From Anaerolineales bacterium UBA2181 (lineage in GTDB: Bacteria; Chloroflexota; Anaerolineae; Promineifilales; UBA4811), in assembly GCA_002328075.1 (NCBI GenBank), contig DCVT01000058.1, positions 62,001-126,000 on the forward strand: a stretch of 64,000 bases of DNA. The letters are read 5' to 3'. Made by a program: the position numbers and the translations under genes. The notes beneath the pieces are model-generated. The model was given only the letters and a program-made list of their open reading frames with translations, searched no databases and was not told where the DNA came from. Positions 8,773 through 17,198 of this stretch are shown one piece after another. Numbering within the stretch: position 1 is the first letter of the stretch; each line of letters starts with the position of its first letter.

Positions 8773-9702
8773 ATGACGCCAAGAAGGCACGTGTTGCTGC
8801 TGTTCCTGGACGGCGTTGGCCTGGGCGTCGCCTCCTGCGAACACAACCCTTTTTCTAGAGCGGAGATGCCGGCGTTGGCCGACCTGCTGGGCCGGGATTG
8901 GTTTCTGCGTTCGCGGGGCCCCATCTTCGCGCAGCGCGCGTCCCTGGTTCCCACCGACGCATGCCTCGGGGTGCAGGGCCGTCCCCAGAGCGCCACGGGC
9001 CAAGCCACGCTCATGACTGGCCTGAACGTGGCCCGCGCGGTCGGGCAACATTACGGTCCCTTTCCCAATCACCAGATCACCACCATGTTGACTGACAGGA
9101 ACCTTCTCATGGAGGCCCGGTCGGCCGGTCAGGCCATTGCGTTTCTGAACCCGTACCCGACGCAGTTCTTCCAGGCAGTCCAGTCCGGACGACGGGCATA
9201 CTCGGCCATTCAGGTGGCGGTGCTAGCGGCCGGACTGGGGCTGCGCACGCACGATGACTTGGTCGCTGGTAGGGCTGTGAGCCCGGACTTTACCGCGGAG
9301 GCCTGGCGCAGCCGACTCCGATCGCCCGAGACGCCGCTTCTGACACCCGAGGTCGCAGGTCGGCACCTGGCCAAAATGGCACAAGGGTATAACTTGACAG
9401 TTTTCGACCACTGGCCGAGCGACTTGATCGGGCACAGCCAGGACTTGGCGGCCGCTGTTGCGCTCTTGGAACGGCTGGACATGGTGGTGGGCGGCCTGCT
9501 GGGCGCGTGGGACGCGGATGAAGGCTTGCTGGTCATCACCAGCGACCATGGTAACCTGGAGGATCTCTCCACCCGGCACCACACGTGCAACCCGGTGCCG
9601 ACAATTCTAGTCGGCCGAGACCATCAACGTTTCGCAACCGGGATTAGGTCGCTGATGGACATTGCTCCTGTCGTGTTGCGCTTTCTATCAGATGGGTCCT
9701 GA
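8773..9702 (+). CDS. Alkaline-phosphatase-superfamily metalloenzyme (phosphomutase-like)
   Basis: A 309-residue two-metal phosphotransferase of the superfamily that includes cofactor-independent phosphoglycerate mutase and phosphopentomutase. The metal ligands of the fold can be seen: FLDGVGLG at the N-terminus, SATGQATLMTG (nucleophile Ser/Thr region) near residue 77, and SDHGNLED with HHTCNPVPT near the C-terminus. The enzyme is shorter than iPGM (about 510 aa) and phosphopentomutase (about 390 aa), and lacks a clear cap-domain match, so the substrate is unknown. Start ATG 8773 is preferred over an upstream frame start at 8740 because the motif follows at once and the -10 box lies between them. 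Confidence 0.8.
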   Translation: MTPRRHVLLLFLDGVGLGVASCEHNPFSRAEMPALADLLGRDWFLRSRGPIFAQRASLVPTDACLGVQGRPQSATGQATLMTGLNVARAVGQHYGPFPNHQITTMLTDRNLLMEARSAGQAIAFLNPYPTQFFQAVQSGRRAYSAIQVAVLAAGLGLRTHDDLVAGRAVSPDFTAEAWRSRLRSPETPLLTPEVAGRHLAKMAQGYNLTVFDHWPSDLIGHSQDLAAAVALLERLDMVVGGLLGAWDADEGLLVITSDHGNLEDLSTRHHTCNPVPTILVGRDHQRFATGIRSLMDIAPVVLRFLSDGS

Positions 9703-9763
9703 GGGACAAACGCTCCCGAATTGGCCCGAGCGGGCGCAGGGAGAGCGAGAGAGGGATAACGTC

Positions 9764-9792
9764 AGGCCCCCGGGTAAGGGGATCGGGGGCCT
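9764..9792. terminator. GC-rich hairpin between convergent genes
   Basis: AGGCCCCC (9764-9771) pairs with GGGGGCCT (9785-9792) across a 13-base loop, between two converging genes. There is no U-tract on either strand, so efficient intrinsic termination is uncertain. Confidence 0.4.
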
Positions 9793-9813
9793 GGCCATAC
9801 TCAGCAGGAGAGC

Positions 9814-10839
9814 TTACAGCGCGAAATCGGTAGCGGCCGCAGCGTCAGGTTGGGTCGGCTCTTTGGCCCAGGCCGCCAGCTCCACGACCATGCGCTGGAC
9901 ATAACTCTGTTCGGGCAGCTCGCCGCTGCCGTACTCTAGCTCCACAATCCGCGCGTTGATGATGAGGGACGCGGTCTCAAGGACAACCGTCTCGCCCGGC
10001 CGGGCCAGCGCGGGTTGGCCTTTGGGCGCCAGCTTGGCCCGCAGCGCGTCATCGTGGTAGGCGTGGTCGCTCATGATGACCTTGGTCACGGTCCGAATAT
10101 CGTTCTTGTCGAACAGCCAGACCTCGAACGCTGTCACCTTCTTGGGTGTTCCGGCGCCCAGGGTTTCCGAGATGCCCACCCCGCATTCGCCAAGGAACTC
10201 GCCAGTTGGGGTCTCGATGCTGAACGAATCGTCATAGGCATCGTGGCCCAGGTTGTACTCGGTGGGAAACTGGGCCAGCGGCACAGTCCGGATGCCCGTC
10301 TGGGCCGACGGCGACTTGGGCTTCTCGGGAGGAAGTTCCCTGACGGTTGAGGGTGCGCGCTTGCGCCGCGAGAAATAGTAAAAGGCGCCGCCAACTAGCG
10401 CGACCGCCAGAAGACCCACACCGCAAAGTTGCGCGATCTGACCTCCGAGCGACGCGCGGTCGGATTCAGCCACGGTCTCGGTCTCGGTCTCGATCTGCGG
10501 GGTGCAGGTGATCCCGGGAGACAGCGCCTGCGCCAGATTGAGCAACAGCTGTCGGGTCGGTTCGACCGACTCGTTGGCCAACTGGCAGACATAAAGCTCG
10601 ACATCGTCCCACTCGCGCATCCGTTCCTGGGCTGCGGCGCTATCCAGGGTAAGGCTATACAGTGTCGCCGCCATCTCGGTGTAATCGCGCCGGAAATCCT
10701 CCCGGAGCAGCGCTGGATTTGCGTCCACCCACCTGACCGGCCAGATGACCCAGCCAATGACCAACCATCCTATCAGGATGCCGGCCAACGTGCCGATGAC
10801 CAAACCACTTATTAACGGGCGTTCATTCAAGTATTTCAT
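9814..10839 (-). CDS. Membrane protein of unknown function, two membrane segments
   Basis: A 341-residue protein that I do not recognise. A hydrophobic segment at about residues 9-35 is followed by an extracytoplasmic stretch of about 95 residues with two cysteines (YVCQLAN and ITCTPQ). A second membrane segment lies near 135-157 and ends in a basic stop-transfer (YYFSRRKRAP). The remaining cytoplasmic part of about 180 residues ends in an acidic/Ala-rich tail. Start ATG 10839 has a GGTGAG six bases upstream. It lies 161 bases downstream of the Ser/Thr kinase gene in the same direction, so it may be co-transcribed and a partner or substrate, which is inference. Confidence 0.75.
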   Translation of the reverse strand: MKYLNERPLISGLVIGTLAGILIGWLVIGWVIWPVRWVDANPALLREDFRRDYTEMAATLYSLTLDSAAAQERMREWDDVELYVCQLANESVEPTRQLLLNLAQALSPGITCTPQIETETETVAESDRASLGGQIAQLCGVGLLAVALVGGAFYYFSRRKRAPSTVRELPPEKPKSPSAQTGIRTVPLAQFPTEYNLGHDAYDDSFSIETPTGEFLGECGVGISETLGAGTPKKVTAFEVWLFDKNDIRTVTKVIMSDHAYHDDALRAKLAPKGQPALARPGETVVLETASLIINARIVELEYGSGELPEQSYVQRMVVELAAWAKEPTQPDAAAATDFAL

Positions 10840-11000
10840 CTGCGCTCACCATTTCCCTCAAACACGTACGAACCGCGTGCGTCTCGGGTGCCCGAGGCCG
10901 GCAAATTGGTTGGTCTGCCCTCATGCCGCCTCGCCCAGAGTCATGATGAATAGGGGTTGCAAATACCGTGCCATCCTCTCGGCCAGGCGGCCCCGTCCGG

Positions 11001-13058
11001 TTAGGGCTCGGTGCATCCTCCGGCAAAGTAGTCGTTGGGCGAGATATACACGTTTTTGCTGATCGAGTTACCACCATCGTCCTGAAGTTTGACCTCGTGG
11101 ACCCAGGGAAAACATCGGCGCGCCATGAGTAGGTGGTCGGCATTGCCACCATAGTAGCGGGCCGGTTGGGCGCTGTCAAAGACAAAAATGGTGTAGGGTT
11201 GGCCTATTCCACCAAAAGGCGTTATAGTCAGCCAACATCGCCAGTCCGACCCGGCGTATTCGCAGTCGTGAACAAAGTAGTTGAAATCGATTGGCCCGGA
11301 GGCCTGGGTGGTGGCGGTGGCGGGGGGTTGGGTGGGCGGCGGCGCCGTGGCGGGCCGCACGGTGACCACCGGGGTTGCCGTGGGCGGCACATAGATGGCG
11401 ACGCGGACCTCAAAGGGGTCGCCGATAGTCTCGCCGCTTCCCGTCTCTACCTTCCATACGCTGGACTGGAGGCCCGTTTGTGCACCTGACTGCATCTGAA
11501 GGTCAAACTCTGCGGTGGATCCGGCCGGAACCTGGTCGTCCAAGACCGCCACCTCTTTTGCTCCCAGCCGCTCGCCCTCCAAAAAGACCAGCATAGTACC
11601 GGAAGGCCAGACGCAGGTTCCGCTGTTCAGCACCTGTATGGTCAGCGGAAACAGGGAATTGGTGGGCGCCGACGTCTGGTTGCTTGTCGGGTTGTACCCG
11701 CGCGGGTTGTCATAAGTGAAGAACGGACCCGGTTGTGCCGCGTACTGGCACAGGGGCATCGGGGTGGGTGACGGTTGCGGCGTGGCAGAAGGTATTGGGG
11801 TCGGCGTTGGTGCCTGGGCAGTCAGCGTCGCGTTCTGAATCGCCAGGGCGGTAGAAGCGGCGCCCACCAGGTCCAGCGGGGTCGGCGAAGCGGCCGGGGT
11901 GCCAGTCGTGGTGGGTTGTGGGGTGATGGACGGAGTGGCAGTATCACTGACCGGGACGACTGCCAGTTCCGGCGTCGGAGTCGCTCGGCCTGGTCCGAGA
12001 AGGCCAAACATGACAATAGCCGCGCCAGCCACAATAGCGGTCACCAGGAGTGCTCCCAGGGCGACCCAGGGCAGCGCACTTTTCTTCGGTTTCGCCGGTT
12101 TGACCGCCGGCCGGGCGCCAGCGGCGGCCCGGCCGGGTCCGGCCACTATGGTCGCTCCGGGCTCTGCCCCGGTCGGGCGCGGCGCTACGGTGGTCGGTTG
12201 GTCGGCTTCTGGGATCTCCTGACCGGTTAGCAGCCGGTCCAGGTGTCCGATCAGTTGGTCGGCTGATTGGTACCGGTCCTCTGGGTTCTTGGCCATGGCC
12301 TTAAAGATCACCCGTTCCGCGGCCTGTGGCACGGCCGGGTTTATCCGGCTGGGGATGGGCATTGGTTCGTTGACATGTTTGAGGACCACCGCCAGTGGTG
12401 TGTCCGCGTCATAGGGAAGCTGGCCCGTCACCATCTGAAAAAACATGGTTCCCAGTGAGTAGATGTCGCTGCGGGCGTCCCCCGGTTTGCCCAGCCCCTG
12501 CTCGGGTGACATGTACGCCGGTGTGCCAACCATGGCGCCGCTGGCGGTGTACTGTGGCCCGCTGAGGATCTTGGCGATGCCAAAGTCGGTCAGAATGGGG
12601 GTCCGGTCCCGGTTCATCATCACGTTGGCCGGTTTGACGTCTCTGTGCACCATATCCCGCTGGTGCGCGTAGGCCAGCGCGGAGGCAATGCCGCGCGTGA
12701 TGCGGACGGCTTCCGAGAGGGGCATGGTCCGGTTCTGCGCGGCAAGCTCCTGGAGAACGTCTTTGAGCGTGCCCCCGTCGATAAACTCCATTACCATGTA
12801 ATAGACGCCGTCGGCCACATCAAAATCGTAGACCTGAACGATGTTTGGGTGCCGCAGGCTGGCCACGGCGCGTGCTTCGCGCTGGAACCGCCCCAAAAAG
12901 CCCTCGTCGTCGGCCAAAAACGAGTGCATCAGTTTGACGGCGACGTACCGGTCCAGGCCGGGCTGATACCCCTTGAATACCTCGGCCATACCCCCGCGGC
13001 CCAACATCTCGACAATCTGGTACTTGCCAATGGTCTTGCCGACGAACGACTGTGCCAT
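11001..13058 (-). CDS. Membrane Ser/Thr protein kinase with NBR1-like Ig domain
   Basis: PknB-type kinase of 685 residues. The cytoplasmic kinase domain (about residues 12-275) has the glycine loop LGRGGMAEVFKG, the VAVKLM lysine, HRDVKPANVM and TDFG, and is an RD kinase. After a Pro/Ala-rich linker, one membrane helix lies near 335-360. Outside there is a Thr/Pro linker, then an Ig-like domain (about 455-560) resembling the four-Trp domain of NBR1 (GTCVWPSGTMLVFLEGERLG, later SSVWKVET), then another Pro/Thr linker and a final 90-residue domain with several Cys and Trp. Start ATG 13058 is chosen because the mapped promoter would begin transcription near 13105, excluding the upstream in-frame start at 13106. 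Confidence 0.92.
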   Translation of the reverse strand: MAQSFVGKTIGKYQIVEMLGRGGMAEVFKGYQPGLDRYVAVKLMHSFLADDEGFLGRFQREARAVASLRHPNIVQVYDFDVADGVYYMVMEFIDGGTLKDVLQELAAQNRTMPLSEAVRITRGIASALAYAHQRDMVHRDVKPANVMMNRDRTPILTDFGIAKILSGPQYTASGAMVGTPAYMSPEQGLGKPGDARSDIYSLGTMFFQMVTGQLPYDADTPLAVVLKHVNEPMPIPSRINPAVPQAAERVIFKAMAKNPEDRYQSADQLIGHLDRLLTGQEIPEADQPTTVAPRPTGAEPGATIVAGPGRAAAGARPAVKPAKPKKSALPWVALGALLVTAIVAGAAIVMFGLLGPGRATPTPELAVVPVSDTATPSITPQPTTTGTPAASPTPLDLVGAASTALAIQNATLTAQAPTPTPIPSATPQPSPTPMPLCQYAAQPGPFFTYDNPRGYNPTSNQTSAPTNSLFPLTIQVLNSGTCVWPSGTMLVFLEGERLGAKEVAVLDDQVPAGSTAEFDLQMQSGAQTGLQSSVWKVETGSGETIGDPFEVRVAIYVPPTATPVVTVRPATAPPPTQPPATATTQASGPIDFNYFVHDCEYAGSDWRCWLTITPFGGIGQPYTIFVFDSAQPARYYGGNADHLLMARRCFPWVHEVKLQDDGGNSISKNVYISPNDYFAGGCTEP

Positions 13059-13111
13059 CTCGTTTCTTTCTCCAGTCTGTCCATCCCGAGCGTGGACGCT
13101 GCTCAACTCGG

Positions 13112-13140
13112 ATTATACACCGCCGGGCGCATTGGGTCAA
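13112..13140 (-). promoter_or_regulatory. Promoter of the Ser/Thr kinase gene
   Basis: On the minus strand, TTGACC (13135-13140) and TATAAT (13112-13117) are 17 bases apart, near consensus. Expected start of transcription is about 13105, 47 bases before the ATG. Confidence 0.7.
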
Positions 13141-13175
13141 AACACCATCCGGCACGGATCCTGCTAGAAATCAGG

Positions 13176-13204
13176 TTGCTGGTTGGCAACAAATCGGGTA
13201 TGAT
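13176..13204 (+). promoter_or_regulatory. Promoter of the FtsB-like gene
   Basis: TTGCTG (13176-13181) and TATGAT (13199-13204) are 17 bases apart. It faces away from the kinase promoter, the two -35 boxes being 35 bases apart. Transcription from about 13211 would select the ATG at 13224. Confidence 0.6.
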
Positions 13205-13223
13205 TTGTCCGCTAAAGGGAATC

Positions 13224-13637
13224 ATGGCCACGCCACAAAAGGACCCAAGACAACCCTTGCTGAGCCTGCCGCAACTGCTGGTGCTGGCGGTCGTGCTGAC
13301 GGCGCTGGTCTTGGTCATGGGCGCCGGGTCCCGCCAGGGACGCGGTCCGGGACCAGAGCAAGCGATCCTGGAAACCAGACTGGCGGTTGAGAGGGAGCGC
13401 AATCAGCAGTTGCTGGTCACCCTGACCTATGTCCACAGTGACGACCACGTGGCCGACTATGCGCGCGACGAGGGCGGGATGATTCTTCCGGGCGAAATGC
13501 GGGTGGTCCCCCTCCTGCAGCCGCCGCCGCCGACTGCTACGCCCGTGCCGCCGCCGATCTCAGCCTCCATCGCTCCCTCCACCCCGTTTGAGGCCTGGTG
13601 GGCCTTGTTTTTTGACTCGCCGCCCCCCGGTCGCTAG
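13224..13637 (+). CDS. FtsB/DivIC-like septum-formation protein
   Basis: A 137-residue bitopic membrane protein. Basic residues precede one hydrophobic helix (about 14-34). A short heptad-like stretch (ILETRLAVERERNQQLLVTL) follows, then VADYARDEGGMILPGE. This matches the FtsB/DivIC pattern 'i-E-x-i-A-R-e-e-l-G-m-v-k-p-G-E'. The C-terminus is Pro-rich and ends with two Trp. FtsB proteins join FtsL and FtsQ in the divisome; here the gene sits apart from a cell-wall cluster and divergent from a PknB-type kinase. The open frame runs far upstream, but the promoter and the membrane topology favour ATG 13224. The family call rests on a short motif. Confidence 0.7.
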   Translation: MATPQKDPRQPLLSLPQLLVLAVVLTALVLVMGAGSRQGRGPGPEQAILETRLAVERERNQQLLVTLTYVHSDDHVADYARDEGGMILPGEMRVVPLLQPPPPTATPVPPPISASIAPSTPFEAWWALFFDSPPPGR

Positions 13638-13669
13638 TTCCGCCAACGGCTAGCCGCTGAGCCCCTGCT

Positions 13670-14863
13670 GTGTTCTCAACCCACTTGCGCCACGGCCGAC
13701 TGGCAGGACCCATTGCGGTCGCCACCCTTTCCCGCCTGGTGCTCAACGTGGGTCAGCGGATGGCCTACCCGTTTCTTCCGGTCATCGCCCGCGGGCTGGA
13801 TGTCTCGTTGGCCTCGGCCAGCTTACTGGTGAGCGCGGGTTTGGTCACCGGGTTGGCTGGCCCGCTCATCGGCCCCCTGGCGGACCGCGCCGGGCGGCGG
13901 CGCATGATGGCCTGGGGAATGCTCCTGTTTTCGGCCGGAGCGGCGCTTGCAGCCGCGTATGCCAATTTCGCCACGGTAGCGGCCGGTTTCCTGATCATTG
14001 GGCTGGGCAAGGTCTTTTTTGACCCTAGCCTGCGTGCCTTTGTGGGCGATCGGGTACCCTTTGAACGCCGCGGCGTAGTCCTGGCGTTCACCGAACTGGC
14101 CTGGGCGGGCGCGATCCTGGTGGGCGTCCCGTTTGCTGGTTGGGTCATGGAAGCTCGCGGCTGGCGCGCCGGCTACGCCGGCGTCGCGGCTGCAGGGCTG
14201 GTCGGTTTGACCAGTCTGCTGGTGGCTATTCCGGCCGACTCGCCGGCCGCCACAAGTAGGCAGGAGCGCGATGGGTTTGGCCGTGCCCTGCGCTCGGTCC
14301 TCACCAACCGCGCCGCTCTGGGAGCGCTGGGTATCACCTGGCTGCTGATGGCGTCACACGAACTGCTGTTCGTGGTCTATGGCGCCTGGATGGAGACCAG
14401 CCACGGGCTGTCGGTTGCGCAGATTGGCCTGGTCAGCATGGTCATCGGCGTGGCCGAACTAGTGGGAGAACTGGGGGCAGCCGGGTTGGTGGACCGGCTT
14501 GGCAAGGGGCGTTCCCTCGCCATCGGGTTGCTGCTGACCGGCGCCTGCTACCTGGTGCTCCCGTTTCTGTCGGCCCATTTGGCAGCCTCGCTGGCTGGGC
14601 TGTTTGCGCTCTATGTCTGCTTTGAGTTCACTTTTGTGGCTACGCTTCCCCTGCTGACCGAGCTGGTGCCGGGCGCTCGCGCCACCATCATGTCCATCAA
14701 CGGCGCCTGGGATTCCCTGGGACGGGTCAGTGGCACGTTACTGGGACCGATCCTCTGGGCAGCGGGTGGTATGTGGGTCAACGGTGCCGTGGCGGGCGCC
14801 GCCACCTTGGCCGCGCTGCTGGTTCTGAAAACGGTGGTCCGGCCGGCGCCACAATCAACCTGA
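13670..14863 (+). CDS. Major facilitator superfamily transporter
   Basis: A 397-residue integral membrane protein with twelve probable hydrophobic segments. The MFS loop 2-3 signature G-x3-D-R-x-G-R-R is visible as GPLADRAGRRRMM near residue 75, with a second copy in the other half (LVDRLGKGRS). The 6-7 loop is short and polar (TSRQERDGFGRA). The substrate cannot be told; overall it looks like a drug or sugar efflux type. Start GTG 13670 is 32 bases after the FtsB-like gene, probably the same transcript. Its 3' end overlaps the convergent downstream gene by nine bases. Confidence 0.88.
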   Translation: MFSTHLRHGRLAGPIAVATLSRLVLNVGQRMAYPFLPVIARGLDVSLASASLLVSAGLVTGLAGPLIGPLADRAGRRRMMAWGMLLFSAGAALAAAYANFATVAAGFLIIGLGKVFFDPSLRAFVGDRVPFERRGVVLAFTELAWAGAILVGVPFAGWVMEARGWRAGYAGVAAAGLVGLTSLLVAIPADSPAATSRQERDGFGRALRSVLTNRAALGALGITWLLMASHELLFVVYGAWMETSHGLSVAQIGLVSMVIGVAELVGELGAAGLVDRLGKGRSLAIGLLLTGACYLVLPFLSAHLAASLAGLFALYVCFEFTFVATLPLLTELVPGARATIMSINGAWDSLGRVSGTLLGPILWAAGGMWVNGAVAGAATLAALLVLKTVVRPAPQST

Positions 14864-16981
14864 GACGGGGACGGTCTCCATTACCCAGCGGCGCCAGTCC
14901 GGCTCAAACTCCTCTACCGATTGCCCCACAACTGCCGTCAGCCAGGATGAAAACGATCCGGCGGTGCGCAGTTCCCGGAGCATGGTGGGCAGGATTCCCG
15001 TGCCCCGCTGCTTTACCAAGTAGGCGGTGACCAACACCGGATAGCGCAATTGGCAGTTCCAGGCCGCCGGTGTATTCGAGATAATCGCCGGGCTCTTCCA
15101 GAGCCCGGTCAGCGGGCACCAGTCTGGGCTTTCTACCGTGGATGGAGGAGCCCAGCCCGGCTGGACCAATTCGCTCACCGGACCCACCAGCATCGCGATC
15201 AACAGGTCCAACTCGTACCCAAACTGTTCCGCCTGCCACAACAGGGCGCCCAGGAACAGCAGAATCGATTCCTCCGGAATCTTCTGTGCCATGTACTCGG
15301 TCCCAACCAGCAGCCAGATGAGGTTCCAGGCAGCTTCAGAGCGCAGGTCGTACGCCGAGCGGTCACGCGGGAACGTGGGCGACAGGATGGTCAGCTCGGC
15401 GCCGGTAACTCGCGGGCCGGAGGACGGGAGAAAGGCGATGCGGAGCGTGCCTGTGGATTGGAGGGCGAAATTCGCCGTCACCGTCCGATACACCTCGTCC
15501 AGGACGGCAGTCAACTGGGGAATCAGATGCTCGTCCACTGCATAGTAGGTGATGAAAAACGGATAGTGACTCACCGTTCGCTGGCCACCAAACGCAGTTT
15601 CATCCGGCTCGGCCGGGAGCCAGTTCCCCCCGACCGAGCGAAACGAGTAGACCTGCGCCCACTGGCTGTCTGGCACAGTGAAGGCGTGTATCCATCGGCC
15701 AATTTCGCGGATCTCGGTCAGCTCGGGCGCCGCCTGAGCGTACACCTGGCCGGTCGGCGCCCAAGGAGCCGCGCTCCAATCCAGCGACTGCAGGATGAGG
15801 AGGTCCCGGGCGTATTGGTTAAGGGTGCGGGATATGGCTGGCGCACCCAGGGAGGAGTAGGGTGCATGGATCAGCGTTCTCCATGCCAGGTAGTCCGGAT
15901 TTGCCAGCACTTCATCCGCAGTGCCCGGTCGAAAGCTGAGCGTGAGCGCCGAGTCGTCGGGAACGCCCGCTGCCAGTGTGCGAACGAACCGGACGGCTGC
16001 ATCCAGCCCGTCCCGCTCGGCCGCCTGCTCCAGCCAGCGAACTGCGGGCGGAATCGGGTTGTCCAGCAGATGATGCACCAGCCAAAATGCGCCCAATGTG
16101 GCTGCAGCCTGATTCTCGCTGCTCAACGCCGAGCGCCCGGGTTCCAACAACTGGTCGTAGGCAAGTCGCCGGCCGAGTGAAGCCAGAATGATGGGCTCAG
16201 GCTGGGCGCTGGCTGGCCAACGGACCCGCTGGGGCGAGGCGATCTGGTAGCTGTTGCGCTGGCCGGCCACCGACTCGGCGCGGTAGGCGGTCAGGTAGGG
16301 CGAGATGTCCACTGCAATACGGTCAGCTCGCGCAGAGCACTCCAGCGTGCGGCAGAGGTCGGCCAGGAACCCCTCCAACCGGCCGATCAGGGCGGCAGCC
16401 GCGTCCAGGTCGGCCTCGAAATACGTGACCTCAAGCCTGGAAGACGTCAGACGCTCCGAGTCGCCCAGGTCTGCGGGTTGCCAGTCGGTGTGGACCCAGC
16501 GACCGTTCACCAGCCGATAGTACCAGTAGAGTCGGTAGCGCCTTCCATCCCAGTTCATCATAAGCTCCGCCCGGCCGCTTTCCTGGGACATGGCGACGAT
16601 CCGAACCAATTCCAACGACCGGGGCCCGTCTGCCGCCAACCAGTCCTCTGGCGGCGGCTGGAAATTGGAGCGCCGGCCGGGCTCGTCCTGCAGTTGCGCC
16701 AGCAACTCCAGGTCGCCAGTACTCAGTGCTCTCAACTCCAGCTCGATCGCTGCCTGAAGCTGGTCGGTTGGGGGGGCGGGGTTGGGCAAACGATCCGCCT
16801 GGTCTCCTAGCCTCCAGAGATACACCAGCGCGCCTACCACTACCACGGCCATGCCGGTCAACGCCCAGACCCACCCCGATAGGTGGGGACGCGGAGAGTC
16901 GGGCATCGGTGGCGTGTTGGCCGATGTGGGGTCCTCTGGCGGCGCCGATTCGTACTCGAAATGCCAATCCAGGTCCGGCAT
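14855..16981 (-). CDS. Large membrane-anchored extracytoplasmic protein, unknown function
   Basis: A 708-residue protein with an acidic/Pro-rich N-terminal tail, one hydrophobic helix near residues 40-62 (VWALTGMAVVVVGALVYLWR), and about 640 residues outside. The outer part is rich in Trp, Tyr and Leu and appears alpha/beta. I see no HExxH or other catalytic motif, and do not recognise it. Start ATG 16981 is chosen because AGAAGAGAT lies just upstream; the frame is open to 17242, but that 87-residue extension is Arg/Ser/Pro-rich and unlike a protein start. It is convergent with and overlaps the MFS gene, and lies downstream of the cca gene on the same strand. Confidence 0.75.
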   Translation of the reverse strand: MPDLDWHFEYESAPPEDPTSANTPPMPDSPRPHLSGWVWALTGMAVVVVGALVYLWRLGDQADRLPNPAPPTDQLQAAIELELRALSTGDLELLAQLQDEPGRRSNFQPPPEDWLAADGPRSLELVRIVAMSQESGRAELMMNWDGRRYRLYWYYRLVNGRWVHTDWQPADLGDSERLTSSRLEVTYFEADLDAAAALIGRLEGFLADLCRTLECSARADRIAVDISPYLTAYRAESVAGQRNSYQIASPQRVRWPASAQPEPIILASLGRRLAYDQLLEPGRSALSSENQAAATLGAFWLVHHLLDNPIPPAVRWLEQAAERDGLDAAVRFVRTLAAGVPDDSALTLSFRPGTADEVLANPDYLAWRTLIHAPYSSLGAPAISRTLNQYARDLLILQSLDWSAAPWAPTGQVYAQAAPELTEIREIGRWIHAFTVPDSQWAQVYSFRSVGGNWLPAEPDETAFGGQRTVSHYPFFITYYAVDEHLIPQLTAVLDEVYRTVTANFALQSTGTLRIAFLPSSGPRVTGAELTILSPTFPRDRSAYDLRSEAAWNLIWLLVGTEYMAQKIPEESILLFLGALLWQAEQFGYELDLLIAMLVGPVSELVQPGWAPPSTVESPDWCPLTGLWKSPAIISNTPAAWNCQLRYPVLVTAYLVKQRGTGILPTMLRELRTAGSFSSWLTAVVGQSVEEFEPDWRRWVMETVPVSG

Positions 16982-17198
16982 CTGATCTCTTCTCGCACTG
17001 GTCGGCGAGTCCGACTGCGTGCAGGCAGTGGCCGCGCGGGTACGGTTGTCACGCCTCGCCCGGTCAGCCGTCTCGCACGTCGCCGACCTGAATCCTCTCG
17101 AGTCGATTGTACCAGAAACCCGGGGAAGAGAGAGCGAGGGGCGGGGCGGAGGGTCCGCCAACGGCCGCTCCATCCGGCAGTCGGGCTCGGACTGCGAT

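Noticed and set aside
11306..11336. Four GGG runs on the + strand (possible G-quadruplex)
   Set aside because: Produced by the Pro-rich linker codons of the kinase; not conserved structure as far as I can see.
12645..13199. Long N-terminal extension (about 190 codons) of the FtsB-like gene on the + strand
   Set aside because: It is antisense to the Ser/Thr kinase and the promoter at 13176-13204 lies downstream of it. The composition is that of an antisense shadow, so the start was set at 13224.
15050..16180. 376-codon plus-strand ORF opposite the anchored protein
   Set aside because: Antisense shadow with Arg/Gly/Gln bias; the minus-strand frame has a sensible membrane topology.
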